NCBI GenBank assembly: GCA_003990745.1
Contig: RBNI01003405.1
Span: forward strand, 1-15,931
From: Jimgerdemannia flammicorona
Taxonomy: Eukaryota > Mucoromycota > Endogonomycetes > Endogonales > Endogonaceae
Reading direction: 5' to 3'
Length of the DNA stretch: 15,931 nt
The notes beneath the pieces are model-generated. The model worked only from the letters and a program-made list of their open reading frames with translations, had not been told where the DNA came from and ran no database searches. This document shows positions 1 to 8,519 of the stretch, piece after piece. The position numbers and the translations under genes were made by a program. Numbering within the stretch: position 1 is the stretch's first letter; each line of letters opens with the position of its first letter.

Positions 1-423
1 TTTCATTATTCTTGAGTTTCTTGGTAGTGTTCTGATATTTTCCAGAGATCTTATATCCTAATGGCAGCTTAACTGACTTGTATCTTAGATATACAGTCTT
101 GATTTCTGAGATGGCATATCCAATTGACTCATTCATATATTATTCTTGAGTTTTATGATAATTTTCTATAGCAAGAGAAATTCTTCAACTCAAACCTCAA
201 GCAATCATTACTTTAGTTATCTTGTTTCTTAGAATTATTCCAATCTCTTGAAGACAGTATATTTCTCTATAAAACTTCTTTTTACTTCAAACTTCAACTG
301 ACTGAGATTTATTCACTACAAGTTAGAGATATTTATATAAATTTCAAGCTATATATGAGGCTATGTAATTGGTTATAACTCATAATTACTAGAAGATACT
401 ATTTAATATACTTTTAAAATCAA
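1..423. other. AT-rich DNA continuing a retroelement relic off the left edge
   Basis: No reading frame of note and no CpG. A short stretch at about 131-175 resembles 12111-12160, which lies just outside the second gag copy. This suggests the left-hand relic continues through here and out of the window. The similarity is weak and was judged by eye. Confidence 0.3.
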
Positions 424-1665
424 GTGACTAACTAGCTAGATAAGGCTAATTTTATATTTATAATAAATTTGACTAGTTAATAGGTAGTCACTGTTTGTAT
501 ATATAACTAATTAACTTACTCAAATTTGACAAATAGAGCTATTCTTATATAACTTAAAGTTCAATATGACTGGGATTATATCATCCTCATCCTCCATCTC
601 ATTTTCTTCAGAAAGTCTGACCAAATTATTTTCTGTATTCTCTACAATTGTGCTGAGGTTAGTAAAGAGCTCTGTAGATACTAACAGGGGGCTTGTATGC
701 TCCTCCAGGAGGTTATTAAGGTCTTTTTCTCATGAGATAAGTAGTTTACTCTACTCTGATTCTTGAGATCTCTGACTAATAGTATTGTTATCTATAAAGT
801 AGGGTATATCTGTGGAATTCTGAGGATAGCAGACTCTCAGAGGAGGGTCTTGGAATAATGCAATTAGATCTTAAAGGAACTGATCTGAGTTGTCTTCTAA
901 GATGGGGTTCTAAAGGTCTTAAACCTCATCACTCTTGATTGTAATAATAGACTGGGCTTCTTCTGTAACCATTTCTTCAAAATAGTCTATAGAGCAGCTT
1001 ATTAGTTCTTAAATATCTGAAACCTTGATATATTCCAAGTTAGGAATAGCTCAAGGTATATGTCTGAAGATCTGGTAAACTCTCTTGGTCAACTTCTGTT
1101 TATACTTATCCAGACATATGATATATATAATTTCTTGAGAACTGGTCTGTGGGAGATCTTAGTAGAGATAGTACTCTAACTCATATTCTTACCATATCTA
1201 GAGATACTCAGTAGTAGTAGAGATTCTTATTTCTATTTCATAGTAGTTGATATAGATCTCTTGTAAAGAAGTTCAGGCTTAGAGTCCTTCTTATATATAT
1301 ACTCATAGCTCTTTTGATATCAGAGAATATCTGATTTTAGACTAATAGACCTGGGTGGTTTCTTGACCTTGCTGTTTGGCAGATAGCAGACATTTTGTTT
1401 TATAGTGAGTTTCTTATTTATAGATAATATCTTGTACTCCTTTTCAATACTTCTTTTATATTCTAAGGGTCTTTCTTCTTCTTTAGTCTAGAGGTAAAGT
1501 TATCTGATTTGGAGTAGTATATTACTGAGGTCACTATTAGTCACAATAAGTTCAGATATAAATCATCTTCTGATCAAGATAAATTATAGTTAAGTTATAA
1601 TTTATAACTAGAGGCTTATGAAGTCTGAGCAGTCTTCTGGCTTTAATATCATTAGTTTCTAAGAT
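424..1665 (-). pseudogene. Decayed retrotransposon gag block, copy A
   Basis: This block is collinear with 12225-13445 over about 1.24 kb in the same orientation. Matching landmarks include the opening AACTAGMTAGATAAGGCTAA-like segment, the stretch around 585-674, and the TGATCAAGAT/GAGCAGTCTTCTG segment near 1575-1640. By eye, identity over 580-674 is roughly 80 percent and most differences are transitions. The minus strand is the coding one: around 1035-950 it reads EYIKVSDI-stop-EL and then VTEEAQS, and the same peptides appear in copy B. Stops are frequent, mostly TAA and TAG where CAA or CAG would be expected. Position in copy B, upstream of a zinc knuckle and protease, makes this the N-terminal part of gag. 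The plus-strand open stretch at 566-766 is antisense to this. I am confident of the duplication and moderately confident of the gag assignment. Confidence 0.7.
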
Positions 1666-2015
1666 ACATATCATCATAATAGTCTTTGAGATTGATTTCT
1701 TTATACTATTTGGTAAGTTTTTTTTATAATAGTGATGATCAAATTATAACAATCAATTTATATAACTTTAAAATAGTATTAAAGCTCTTACTAGTTTCAC
1801 TCTAATTACTAAATAGTTGTGTGAGATAATCTTGAATAGTAAGATTCAGAACATAGGTCTGATACTATATATAGTTATTATTAGTATTAAAGATTATATT
1901 TTCTTATTAAAGTTTAGTTGCCAAAATATGGAGAAATATGATGTTGTTGGAGATATTATCTGTTGTAATAGCTAATATCTGTATTTCAAAATTTTGATAT
2001 ATAAAATTATATAAA

Positions 2016-2037
2016 TTTTTTTTTTTTTTTTTTTTTT
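2016..2037. repeat. Poly-T run (22 T)
   Basis: Uninterrupted run of T. It pairs in inverted sense with the A run at 2582-2602, so it could mark one end of an insertion or a hairpin. Confidence 0.9.
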
Positions 2038-2581
2038 ATTCTCTTTTGACATTAGTTTAAAAAATAAAAAACTCCTATATCTTAGTTATAATTCCAAGCT
2101 TATGAATACAGTTTATAAATACTTCTATAATATTTTCTCTAGAATGAGAACTCTCAAGCTTTATAAAGTTAAGAGTAAGAGTTTAAAGCTACTAATTAGA
2201 ATTAGTTTAATATTCAGTAATATCAAAAAATGAAATAACATTAGAAGATATCCAGATATCAATTATAAATGAAATTTTACCTATAATACTTTATAGTAAA
2301 ATTTAAAATATAATCACTAACTATGTATAATTAATTCAATAATACTTCTAATATAAATAATATTTTACCTAAAGCTTTTGATAGAGATTATTATATTCTT
2401 TTTTATAAGTCTCTATAATATTATTATGAATAGTATCAGTACTCAAAATATATAAATTAAGCTTAATAAGACTAAAGAGACTTTGTAAAAAAGTATTCTC
2501 AATTACTGTAAATAGTTAATTATTATATATAATTTAATAAATAAGTTAATTTTAAAACTCTGAAATAAAATATAGCTAAAT

Positions 2582-2602
2582 AAAAAAAAAAAAAAAAAAA
2601 AA
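2582..2602. repeat. Poly-A run (21 A)
   Basis: Uninterrupted run of A, followed by AATAAAAAAT-like sequence and by a second A run at 2636-2649. It could be a retroposon tail or simple slippage. Confidence 0.9.
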
Positions 2603-2980
2603 TAAAAAATATTATTTTCAAATTTATACTAAAATAAAAAAAAAAAAAATCTACTTACTATAGCTAGAATATTAATTACTATATTTACCTTCGTTTTATC
2701 TAAATATTGAGTCTTTATATACTTTATCATATTTTTTATAAAACTATAATGTGTTTTATATTTCTGCCTATATTTTAAAAATTTTTCATTTATAATAAAA
2801 AAAATATATATATTATCTACAATATTTATAAGTAACCTCATTTTTCTCAGTTTTGGTATAGTTTTGCCAAACTTTAGAATGAAGCATATAGTATGAAATA
2901 TTATTTAAAGAAGACTGAATATTATTTAAAAAGTCTGACTTAAAGTATTATTAGTATTAGAAAATACTAATAATAATCTA

Positions 2981-3003
2981 TTGATATTGATATTGATATA
3001 GTA

Positions 3004-3036
<33 letters not shown>

Positions 3037-3048
3037 ATGCTCATATAT
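2981..3048. repeat. TTGATA and TA microsatellites
   Basis: About three units of TTGATA at 2981-3000 lead into an alternating TA tract at 3002-3022, then interrupted TA/TTTA repeats to about 3048. Confidence 0.85.
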
Positions 3049-3124
3049 ATACTTATGAGTATTTCTTTTATATTTTTCTATTTACATATATGAGTGAATT
3101 ATATAATAAGTTTGATTTGTTTAC

Positions 3125-3182
3125 AGGATTTAAATTAGGTAATTCAAATCAGTTTGAACTAGTTTATTTAGAGTACTAGTTA
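3125..3182. repeat. Possible solo end of the foldback element
   Basis: This stretch ends in GAGTACTAGTTA, the same 12 bases as the right tip of the foldback element at 4135-4146. It is preceded by similar sequence (TTTAAATTA, AATTCAA, then AGAGTACTAG). No matching left tip was found upstream, so it may be a truncated second copy. Confidence 0.4.
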
Positions 3183-3755
3183 TAGCTATGAATACTGCTC
3201 TTACTAAATCTTAAAGAATAAAGAACATAAGAACTACTTGCTATCTTGCTGTCAGAGTTCTTATAGTAATATATTACTCAAAATTATCAATGAATATAAT
3301 AATTGATTCATCTGAAGTATATTCATAGAATACTGATAGTCTCATATTCATCTTGTTTAGATATTTTGTTTCAATTTGTATAGTTATTTAAGTAGTATAG
3401 TTGTTTATTATTTAGCTTAAAAATGAGAGATTTATCTTAAAATACCAGCTAATGAGTATTAAGTTATAATATAGTAGATGTCTAACCTTAGAAATATATT
3501 AAATTTCTATATCTTGAAAACTTGATCTTCTTTGACTCTGTAGAGTTCTCAGAATATAGAGGTAAGTGAGTTTAAAGTATATCTATTTACAGACTTACTT
3601 GTTCTCTCACTTTCTCTTTACTTTAAATTATTTTAATCTGAGATATATTCACTCTAGATACTGGAGTATTTATAAAATTTTTCTAACTATAGAGTGGCTA
3701 AGTTATATATCACTTTTTTTTTATAAATATCGAATCTTTTAACATCTGCTAAGAT
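3183..3755. other. Gene-free AT-rich stretch
   Basis: No reading frame, RNA gene or clear repeat recognised. One CpG is present near 3731. Confidence 0.5.
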
Positions 3756-4142
3756 TAGTACTCTCAATAAATTGAATCAAATCAAAGGTCTAATTCAATT
3801 TAATTCAAATCAAATCAAAGGTCCAATTTGATTTGAGATTCAATTTGAACTCTATTTTTTAAAATATAATATCTCAATAAAAGTATATCTAAATTTAATG
3901 ATCTTTAGCTTATTAGACTTCTCTATATAAAAAGAATCTAACAAGCTAAAGATCATTAAATTAGATGTATTTTTGTTGAGTTATTATATTTTGAAAAATA
4001 GGGTTTGAATCAGACTCTCAATTCAATTTAAATTTATTTTAATTTGAACTTTATTTGAATTGAAAAATCTTCAATTCAATTTGATTGAAATGATTCTCAA
4101 TTTGATTCAATTTAAATTAATTCAATTTGTCTAAGAGTACTA
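3756..4142. mobile_element. 387-bp foldback (palindromic) MITE-like element
   Basis: The element is bounded by TAGTACTC at 3756-3763 and GAGTACTA at 4135-4142, which are inverted copies. If TA is the target duplication, the termini are GTACTC, as in Tc1/mariner-type insertions. The centre is a strong hairpin: 3894-3917 and 3937-3960 are 24-base inverted arms with one mismatch around an 18-19-base loop. Pairing continues outward, with differences, to about 3844 and 4005. The outer arms consist of diverged AATTGAATCAAATC units, including two copies of a TCAAATCAAAGGT(C/T) motif on the left. No protein is encoded, so the element is non-autonomous. The inverted structure is clear; the transposon superfamily is an inference from the possible TA duplication. 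Confidence 0.75.
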
Positions 4143-4519
4143 GTTAGAATTTTAGTGATTACAGAGATTTCAATATCTACAGAATCTTAGTAATTGTTAA
4201 AGTTTCTATACTTATAGAATAACTACTATTTGTAAGATTATACTATATTTGGGAATCAGATTTAGTTACTATAATCAAATGTCTATTTCTCTAATTTATA
4301 TTACTAATTTAGATCAACCATCATATTATATACTAATCATAGAGACTTAGAACTAAAGAGAGATAATAATTCTATTTAATATCTTTCTGAGCCAAATATA
4401 TCTAATATGATTATAAGTCTTTTCTTAGTTCAGAAAGACTAATTTTCTATTTAGCCTACTAGTTTTAGTTCCTTCAATCATATCATATATCTATATAGTA
4501 CTATTTATAATTAATGATC
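4143..4519. other. Gene-free AT-rich stretch
   Basis: Nothing recognisable: no long frame, no CpG and no clear repeat. Confidence 0.5.
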
Positions 4520-5916
4520 TCTAATAAAGCCCTGCTATTCTTCCCCCAATACCTGCTAGATCACCTTTTATAATCTTACAACTACTACTTTCATAACTAG
4601 CTTTCTGTCTATATCTAAAAGTATAATCAACTACCAATTCTTCCAATCCTCTCTTCTGTCCTTATCTTTATACAGTAGTGTCACTAGACCAAGGTTCTGC
4701 CCTCCAACCTATATACCAGATATAAGAATAAAATTACAAAGTACCACTATCTCTCCCAGTACTCTCAGGGACTCTCACTATTTTCTTTTAAAAGTTTTAA
4801 GGCAGATCATCTTCATCTGGAGCCATGCTCAATTTTGTAGTTACTAAGATCTACAGTATTTCCTTCTTCTGAACTGGTAGAATCAGATCTCCAAGACTAT
4901 CTACCAGTGGAGGATACTAATTCTCTGAAGTATTATTTAGTAATATTTACTGGTGATAACCTTCAATAATTTGTCATGATTTTTTTGTTGTATTGGTAGC
5001 TTTGACAAAGAGCTTCAGATATAGTAGGTATCTATTGAAGTACTTTATACAGTAATCTATCAGGATTTTTTTTTTTTTTTTTTTTTTTTTATAGTCACTT
5101 GGACTTTGCTATTTATTACCAGTCTATAGTTATAGTTATAGTACCTCCTCCCACTATCCAATCTCCTTAGAGAGGCTCCTCTCTATTCTTTCATACTTAA
5201 AAGACACTCTCTCACCTATTACCCCAACTCTCTCACCACTCTATCTATAGATTTTCTTAACCAAACTATGCTATCAACTACCCTGCAGGCCCCAATCAAG
5301 CCACCAGCCCATCAAGATGTCCTTCATCAGCTCTTCCCATCTCAGTAATCATGCCCTCAATCCTAGTCTCCTCTCATCCTCAAAAACAAACAATTAGTAA
5401 TCTACTAACCCCACCCATATAGCCATAACCCAGTCTAAAGTGAGCTACTCTGATCTAACCCCTCCCACTAATTTATTTTGCAAATACTCTCATTGGCCCC
5501 TCATATCACCTCCCCTATGCACTACACCCAATCGATGCCCAACTACTAACCAGAAGTTACCAAGCACCTCATACTCTCTTAGCTAATGTTCAGGTGTCTG
5601 TACAAAACTCCCTTTCTGCCCAATATTATAATACTCCTTACAGTCAAAACTTCTCCCCCTTGACTAGATGGCCCAAGTGAAAGTTGAGCATAATATTCCT
5701 CTATAACATATACCACCAAACTACCCAGTACTTTGGTGGCAACCATCTCCTGACCTCAGCACTTTAGGCCCAAACCCCATTCTAATCCCACTCCTCCCTA
5801 ATACCCACCTGCTGCCATCCACCAGGTTACAAATCCTGTCCTAACTCCCTCTGATACTCTTCCCCATCACTAATATTGAAATTGAGTAATGAGATATCTC
5901 CCAACAACATATGATC
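4520..5916 (-). other. Strand-asymmetric C-rich block, probable decayed repeat
   Basis: The plus strand is rich in C and poor in G, unlike the flanks, and has only one CpG (about 5533). In 5281-5340 I count ten CA, two TG and no TA. The minus strand has many TAA, TAG and TGA codons in the frame that continues from the coiled-coil segment. Several sit where Gln or Arg codons would be natural. The best reading is a repeat-derived coding region whose minus strand lost its cytosines, but no domain is recognisable. A T25 run lies at 5066-5090. Confidence 0.45.
5066..5090. repeat. Poly-T run (25 T)
   Basis: Uninterrupted run of 25 T inside the C-rich block. Read on the minus strand it is a poly-A tract, which could be a retroposon tail downstream of the purine-rich reading frame. 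Confidence 0.9.
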
Positions 5917-6342
5917 CTATCTCCACATTGTAGAGCTATCAGGATCTTCTTCTATCTCCTTCACACTCTTTATTTCTTTCATCTCTTTTACTGATTCCTT
6001 CATTCTTTTTACCTCTCTCTCCTTTCTCTGCACCTCATCCTGCATTCTCTTCACCTCACCCTATATCCTTGCCACTTTGTCCTACATCCATTTTACCTCA
6101 TCTTCAATTTTCCTCATCTCCTCTTTCATCCTTTCTGTCTCCTTCTCCAATTTCTCTGCCTCCTCTCCCCCCATCGCCTTCACCTCATCCTCTCTTTGCT
6201 TCTTCTCCTCTCTTATCTTCTTCATATCTTTCTCAATTCTCTCCCCTGTAGGGATATTAAGATTTTGAAGGAACTGTTGTAACTGCTCTTGATGTCTGAA
6301 TAGAAGCTTTGGAGTGGGGTTTCCTTCTCAACCAAAGTCCAT
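5917..6342 (-). pseudogene. Broken reading frame for a charged coiled-coil protein
   Basis: From the ATG at 6342 one frame runs to a TAG at 5917-5919, interrupted by TGA at 6328-6330 and TAG at 6082-6084 and 6061-6063. After a short Gln/Leu-rich part (HQEQLQQFLQNL at about residues 22-33) the segment from about 6246 to 5965 is dominated by Glu, Lys and Arg. It shows regular heptads with Val and Met/Ile/Lys at core positions, for example VARI, VKRM, VQRK, VKRM and VKEM spaced seven residues apart. Both internal TAGs sit where a Gln would preserve the heptad pattern, consistent with CAG-to-TAG mutation. Such proteins form rod-like oligomers. The family is unknown: it may be a retroelement structural protein or a repeat-borne gene. 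The plus-strand frames here are Pro/Ser-rich shadows. Confidence 0.5.
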
Positions 6343-6483
6343 CCTAGAGGTTCATGAGAGGTTATTAGGATCTTTATAGTGGTTCCTTTTCTTGACAAAA
6401 CATCTGCAAACAATTTCCACAAATATACAGCCTCATTGTCACCGTGACTCGGATCATGTGCGCGCTTCAGGGTGTCGGCATGG

Positions 6484-6708
6484 TCAGGGATTAGCAAACA
6501 GGTAGCCTAATATGGCACATCCAAGAGCATGCACATCACAATAACTCGGAGAAATGCCGTCTGGGAAGATGTTCACCTCGTCAGGGAGTAGGGTGTTAAC
6601 CAGTTCCCGAAGATAACTTGTTGCCGATAAAGGCACGCCATCTTTGCAAAGATTCCACCCGGGAAGCACTGTAGGGTCTTCTTCACCACCCTCTCGACCA
6701 GTGCCATT
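6484..6708 (-). pseudogene. Unidentified open frame, probable gene fragment
   Basis: About 75 codons remain open at the left edge of the normal-composition island, ending with FANP and a TGA at 6484. The composition is balanced, with segments such as LPGWNLCKDGVPLSATSY and LLPDEVNIFPDG, unlike the AT-rich random frames nearby. Upstream of about 6708 the same frame enters AT-rich sequence that looks non-coding, so the 5' part is lost or lies behind an unseen intron. I recognise no family. A second minus-strand frame starting with an ATG at 6707 is also open for about 44 codons, so the choice of frame is uncertain. Downstream the sequence enters the CpG-free repeat, suggesting truncation by a mobile element. 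Confidence 0.3.
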
Positions 6709-7029
6709 TAATAAATATTTGGTATTTATATTTAAGGAATAGATATTTGTTATTCGTTGTGCGGTTAGTGTGACCCAAATATATATATCTCTCAGTATAT
6801 TTACAATACATGGGAACAAGTTGCAGTATGCCCCCAAAAAATAAAAATTAATACACAAATCAAAGTTCAGACAGCACACTCTGCCCGAAGGCTCGTGTAA
6901 GAAGAACTATTGGTTTTATCATTACAACCATATGATCTCGTGATTATCCGTTCATGTTATGATACAATTATGCTCAATACCCTGCCAAACATCCTATCCG
7001 CCATCTTGACCATCCTGTCAAGCACAATT
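6709..7029. other. Spacer between the unidentified frame and the dehydrogenase pseudogene
   Basis: AT-rich at 6710-6860, then mixed composition. The part next to 7030 would be the 3' untranslated region of the dehydrogenase. The plus-strand frame at 6910-7200 is largely antisense to that gene, so I do not call it. Confidence 0.45.
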
Positions 7030-7278
7030 TCATGCCTTCCCCAACCTCGTCGCTCCATCCAGTCGGATTGTTCCTCCGTTCATCATCGGGTTCTCGACAA
7101 TCATGGCCACAAGCTTGGCAAGCTCAACAGGGTGAGCAGAAATTCGATGTCTCTCAGTAACTTGGGGATGTTTTGTGATAACAGACTGGAGAGGCGCTAG
7201 GTGTCGCATAGGCCGCTTAGCCAACCTGGCTGTCCTGGTAGGCGATCGAGACCGTGTTAATAATCACGCCGCGTTCTC

Positions 7279-7374
7279 CTGTGGTTAAAAGGGGGGGAAT
7301 GGGTTGAGTTTGATGGATCGGAAAAAGCGGGCATAAGTATCACGTGGGCAACAGTTCAAGCATCCTTAACATAC
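7279..7374 (-). other. Intron in the dehydrogenase pseudogene (96 bp)
   Basis: Donor GTATGT follows GAGGACG, and acceptor CCACAG precedes GAGAACGCGG. Joining restores the family motif DGERGVIINT across the junction, which strongly supports both sites. A seven-C run (minus strand) lies near the acceptor. Confidence 0.85.
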
Positions 7375-7489
7375 CGTCCTCATTCATCGGTTCCTGATTC
7401 ACGAGCACGGCAGCCACTTTTTGCGGCACGTTGAACGTTCCGCGGATGTTGAGATCAAGGTTGCCGGCGGGCTTGCCCGGTTCGGCGAT

Positions 7490-7573
7490 CTTGTACGCGA
7501 GGGATACGGTTGAAAGTGAAGGGGTTACGAATGAATTAGGATAACGCTAAAATCAGATCGAGTGTGTATATAC
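7490..7573 (-). other. Intron in the dehydrogenase pseudogene (84 bp)
   Basis: On the minus strand the intron begins GTATAT after the Lys codon of CAGIITAGK and ends ACAAG before ATCGCCGAA. A CCTAATTC element lies about 30 bases before the acceptor as a possible branch site. Splicing joins codons in phase 0. The acceptor is the less certain side. Confidence 0.55.
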
Positions 7574-7734
7574 CTTTCCCGCCGTGATGATGCCCGCGCA
7601 ATGCAACGCGTCAGCCAAGTCTGCCAAATCTGGCGATCGTGGCCTCGATGGCCGATCCGACTGCCTCCTCGGAGGCGACGTCAACGGAGCCGGGGCAGAA
7701 AGCAACCAAGACCGACAACGTGGCCGGTTGCGGG

Positions 7735-7799
7735 GTCAGTTAGTTATAGTCTTTAACATAAAAATCATTTGGTTTAAATATCATTAGAAACAAACCCAC
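7735..7799 (-). other. Probable first intron with a damaged 3' end
   Basis: After MARTIT the minus strand reads G|GTGGGT, a good donor. An AACTAAC branch-site-like element lies near 7745, but no AG follows before coding similarity resumes near 7724. The acceptor and the glycine-rich codons that should follow appear to be lost. The 3' limit is approximate. Confidence 0.4.
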
Positions 7800-7818
7800 C
7801 TGTGATTGTTCTGGCCAT

Positions 7819-8400
7819 GTTTTCACAGCGCGCCAGATTTGCTAAAACGTTGTACGGCGGAGCGCACAAGTACCACTTCGATTGCATAACAATCGCTCAT
7901 ACTTTTCACCACCAGTATGCTCCCCAGCAGTTGCGAATAGCCGGAGATGTGCCATACTTATGCTAACACAGGCACAATGTTTGCGTACTACAAAGGTAGG
8001 CAATCCATCGTACGTGGGCTGTTCCCACGTACCGTGTACCAAGCTGTTTTCACTCTCTACTCCACCATACTTGTTTTTTTTTGCAAAACGTTTTGGCCGC
8101 AATGTATTCTTCTTTTCACCATAAGGAGTGGCGGACCAACCTCTAAAAGGAATGCAATGTAGCTATTAATATTATGATGAGCAGAGGATGGCGTGTATGA
8201 ATCAAACGACTCTTGTTAGTTGAGTGACAAAGAGAATATAGACTATAAGCGTATTGACATTTTTTTTGTGTTTCCAGCTTTCCAACACCACGCCTGCTAA
8301 TTCGAAAGGAAAAAAATGGACTTACGCGTAGAGTAGAGTCGTTTGGCTATATTCTGGGCCTGATGGCGGTTTGGATCTAGGATCTGAGGTATTCATATAA
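7819..8400. other. Upstream region of the dehydrogenase pseudogene
   Basis: Normal base composition with CpGs, so this is probably ancestral promoter or intergenic DNA. Overlapping frames of 60-86 codons occur on both strands at 7842-8162. They resemble no family and overlap one another, so none is called. A CATATAAAG motif lies at about 8394-8402. Confidence 0.4.
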
Positions 8401-8476
8401 AGTGAAAGAGAGTTGGAAGAAAGGGAAGAGAAGAGTTGGAAGAAAGGGAAGAGTGAAGAATAGAAGAAAGGGAAAC
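8401..8476 (+). repeat. Purine-rich tandem repeat, 23-bp period
   Basis: AGTTGGAAGAAAGGGAAGAG begins at 8411 and again at 8434, and a partial third copy (AGAAGAAAGGGAAA) follows near 8462. The tract is almost entirely purine on the plus strand. It could be a promoter GA tract or a minisatellite. Confidence 0.8.
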
Positions 8477-8504
8477 GACAACGACATAAAAAAAAAAAAG
8501 GCAG

Positions 8505-8512
8505 TGACGTCA
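8505..8512. promoter_or_regulatory. Perfect CRE/ATF-type palindrome TGACGTCA
   Basis: The 8-base palindrome matches the canonical binding site of CREB/ATF bZIP factors, which fungi also have. It lies just beyond a poly-A run (8487-8499) and the purine repeat, at the right edge of the normal-composition island. The nearest recognised gene start is about 690 bases away, so the target is unclear. A chance match is possible. Confidence 0.4.
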
Positions 8513-8519
8513 TAATCAG

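Larger units (their letters stand above)
1666..3124. other. Gene-free AT-rich stretch with simple-sequence tracts
   Basis: Very AT-rich DNA with only one CpG (about 2692). It includes a T22 run, two A runs and TA repeats. The 70-codon minus-strand open stretch at 2629-2841 is made almost entirely of Ile, Lys, Phe, Asn and Tyr codons, as expected from random AT-rich DNA, so I do not call it a gene. The start of this stretch may be the decayed 5' end of the copy A retroelement, but I see no LTR boundary. Confidence 0.5.
7030..7818 (-). pseudogene. Short-chain dehydrogenase pseudogene, type-2 3-hydroxyacyl-CoA dehydrogenase-like
   Basis: The family oxidises 3-hydroxyacyl-CoA with NAD in fatty-acid and branched-chain amino-acid breakdown, usually in mitochondria, and is about 250-260 residues long. 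The fragments lie in family order. They are MARTIT (7818-7801); ATLSVLVA plus SVDVASEEAV...RFGRL (7724-7617); CAGIITAGK ending at 7574; LDLNIRGTFNV...NEDG (exon from 7489); ERGVIINTVSIA...QVG (7276-7220); and KLVAMIVENPMMNG with IRLDGATR near the C terminus. Lesions are a +1 frameshift at 7611-7616, a TAA at 7217-7219 where the family usually has Gln before AAY, loss of the glycine-rich NAD loop, and loss of about 40 residues after AAYA that removes the catalytic Lys of YxxxK and shifts frame. The Ser and Tyr positions survive. The start has a good context (AAACATGGCC). Family assignment is confident; non-function is very likely. Confidence 0.85.

Noticed and set aside
566..766. 66-codon Ser-rich plus-strand frame
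   Set aside because: It is antisense to the gag block, which is conserved as protein on the minus strand, and the homologous segment of copy B does not keep it open.
2629..2841. 70-codon minus-strand frame
   Set aside because: Composition is Ile/Lys/Phe/Asn/Tyr only, beginning within AT-rich DNA and ending in a poly-A tract. Random AT-rich sequence explains it.
6069..6268. Pro/Ser-rich plus-strand frames
   Set aside because: They are shadows of the heptad-patterned minus-strand frame.
6910..7200. 96-codon plus-strand frame
   Set aside because: Mostly antisense to the conserved C-terminal region of the dehydrogenase.
7562..7787. Arg-rich plus-strand frames
   Set aside because: Antisense to dehydrogenase exons that match the family in order.
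7842..8162. Overlapping frames on both strands upstream of the dehydrogenase
   Set aside because: No family resemblance, mutually overlapping, and expected by chance in ordinary-composition DNA.
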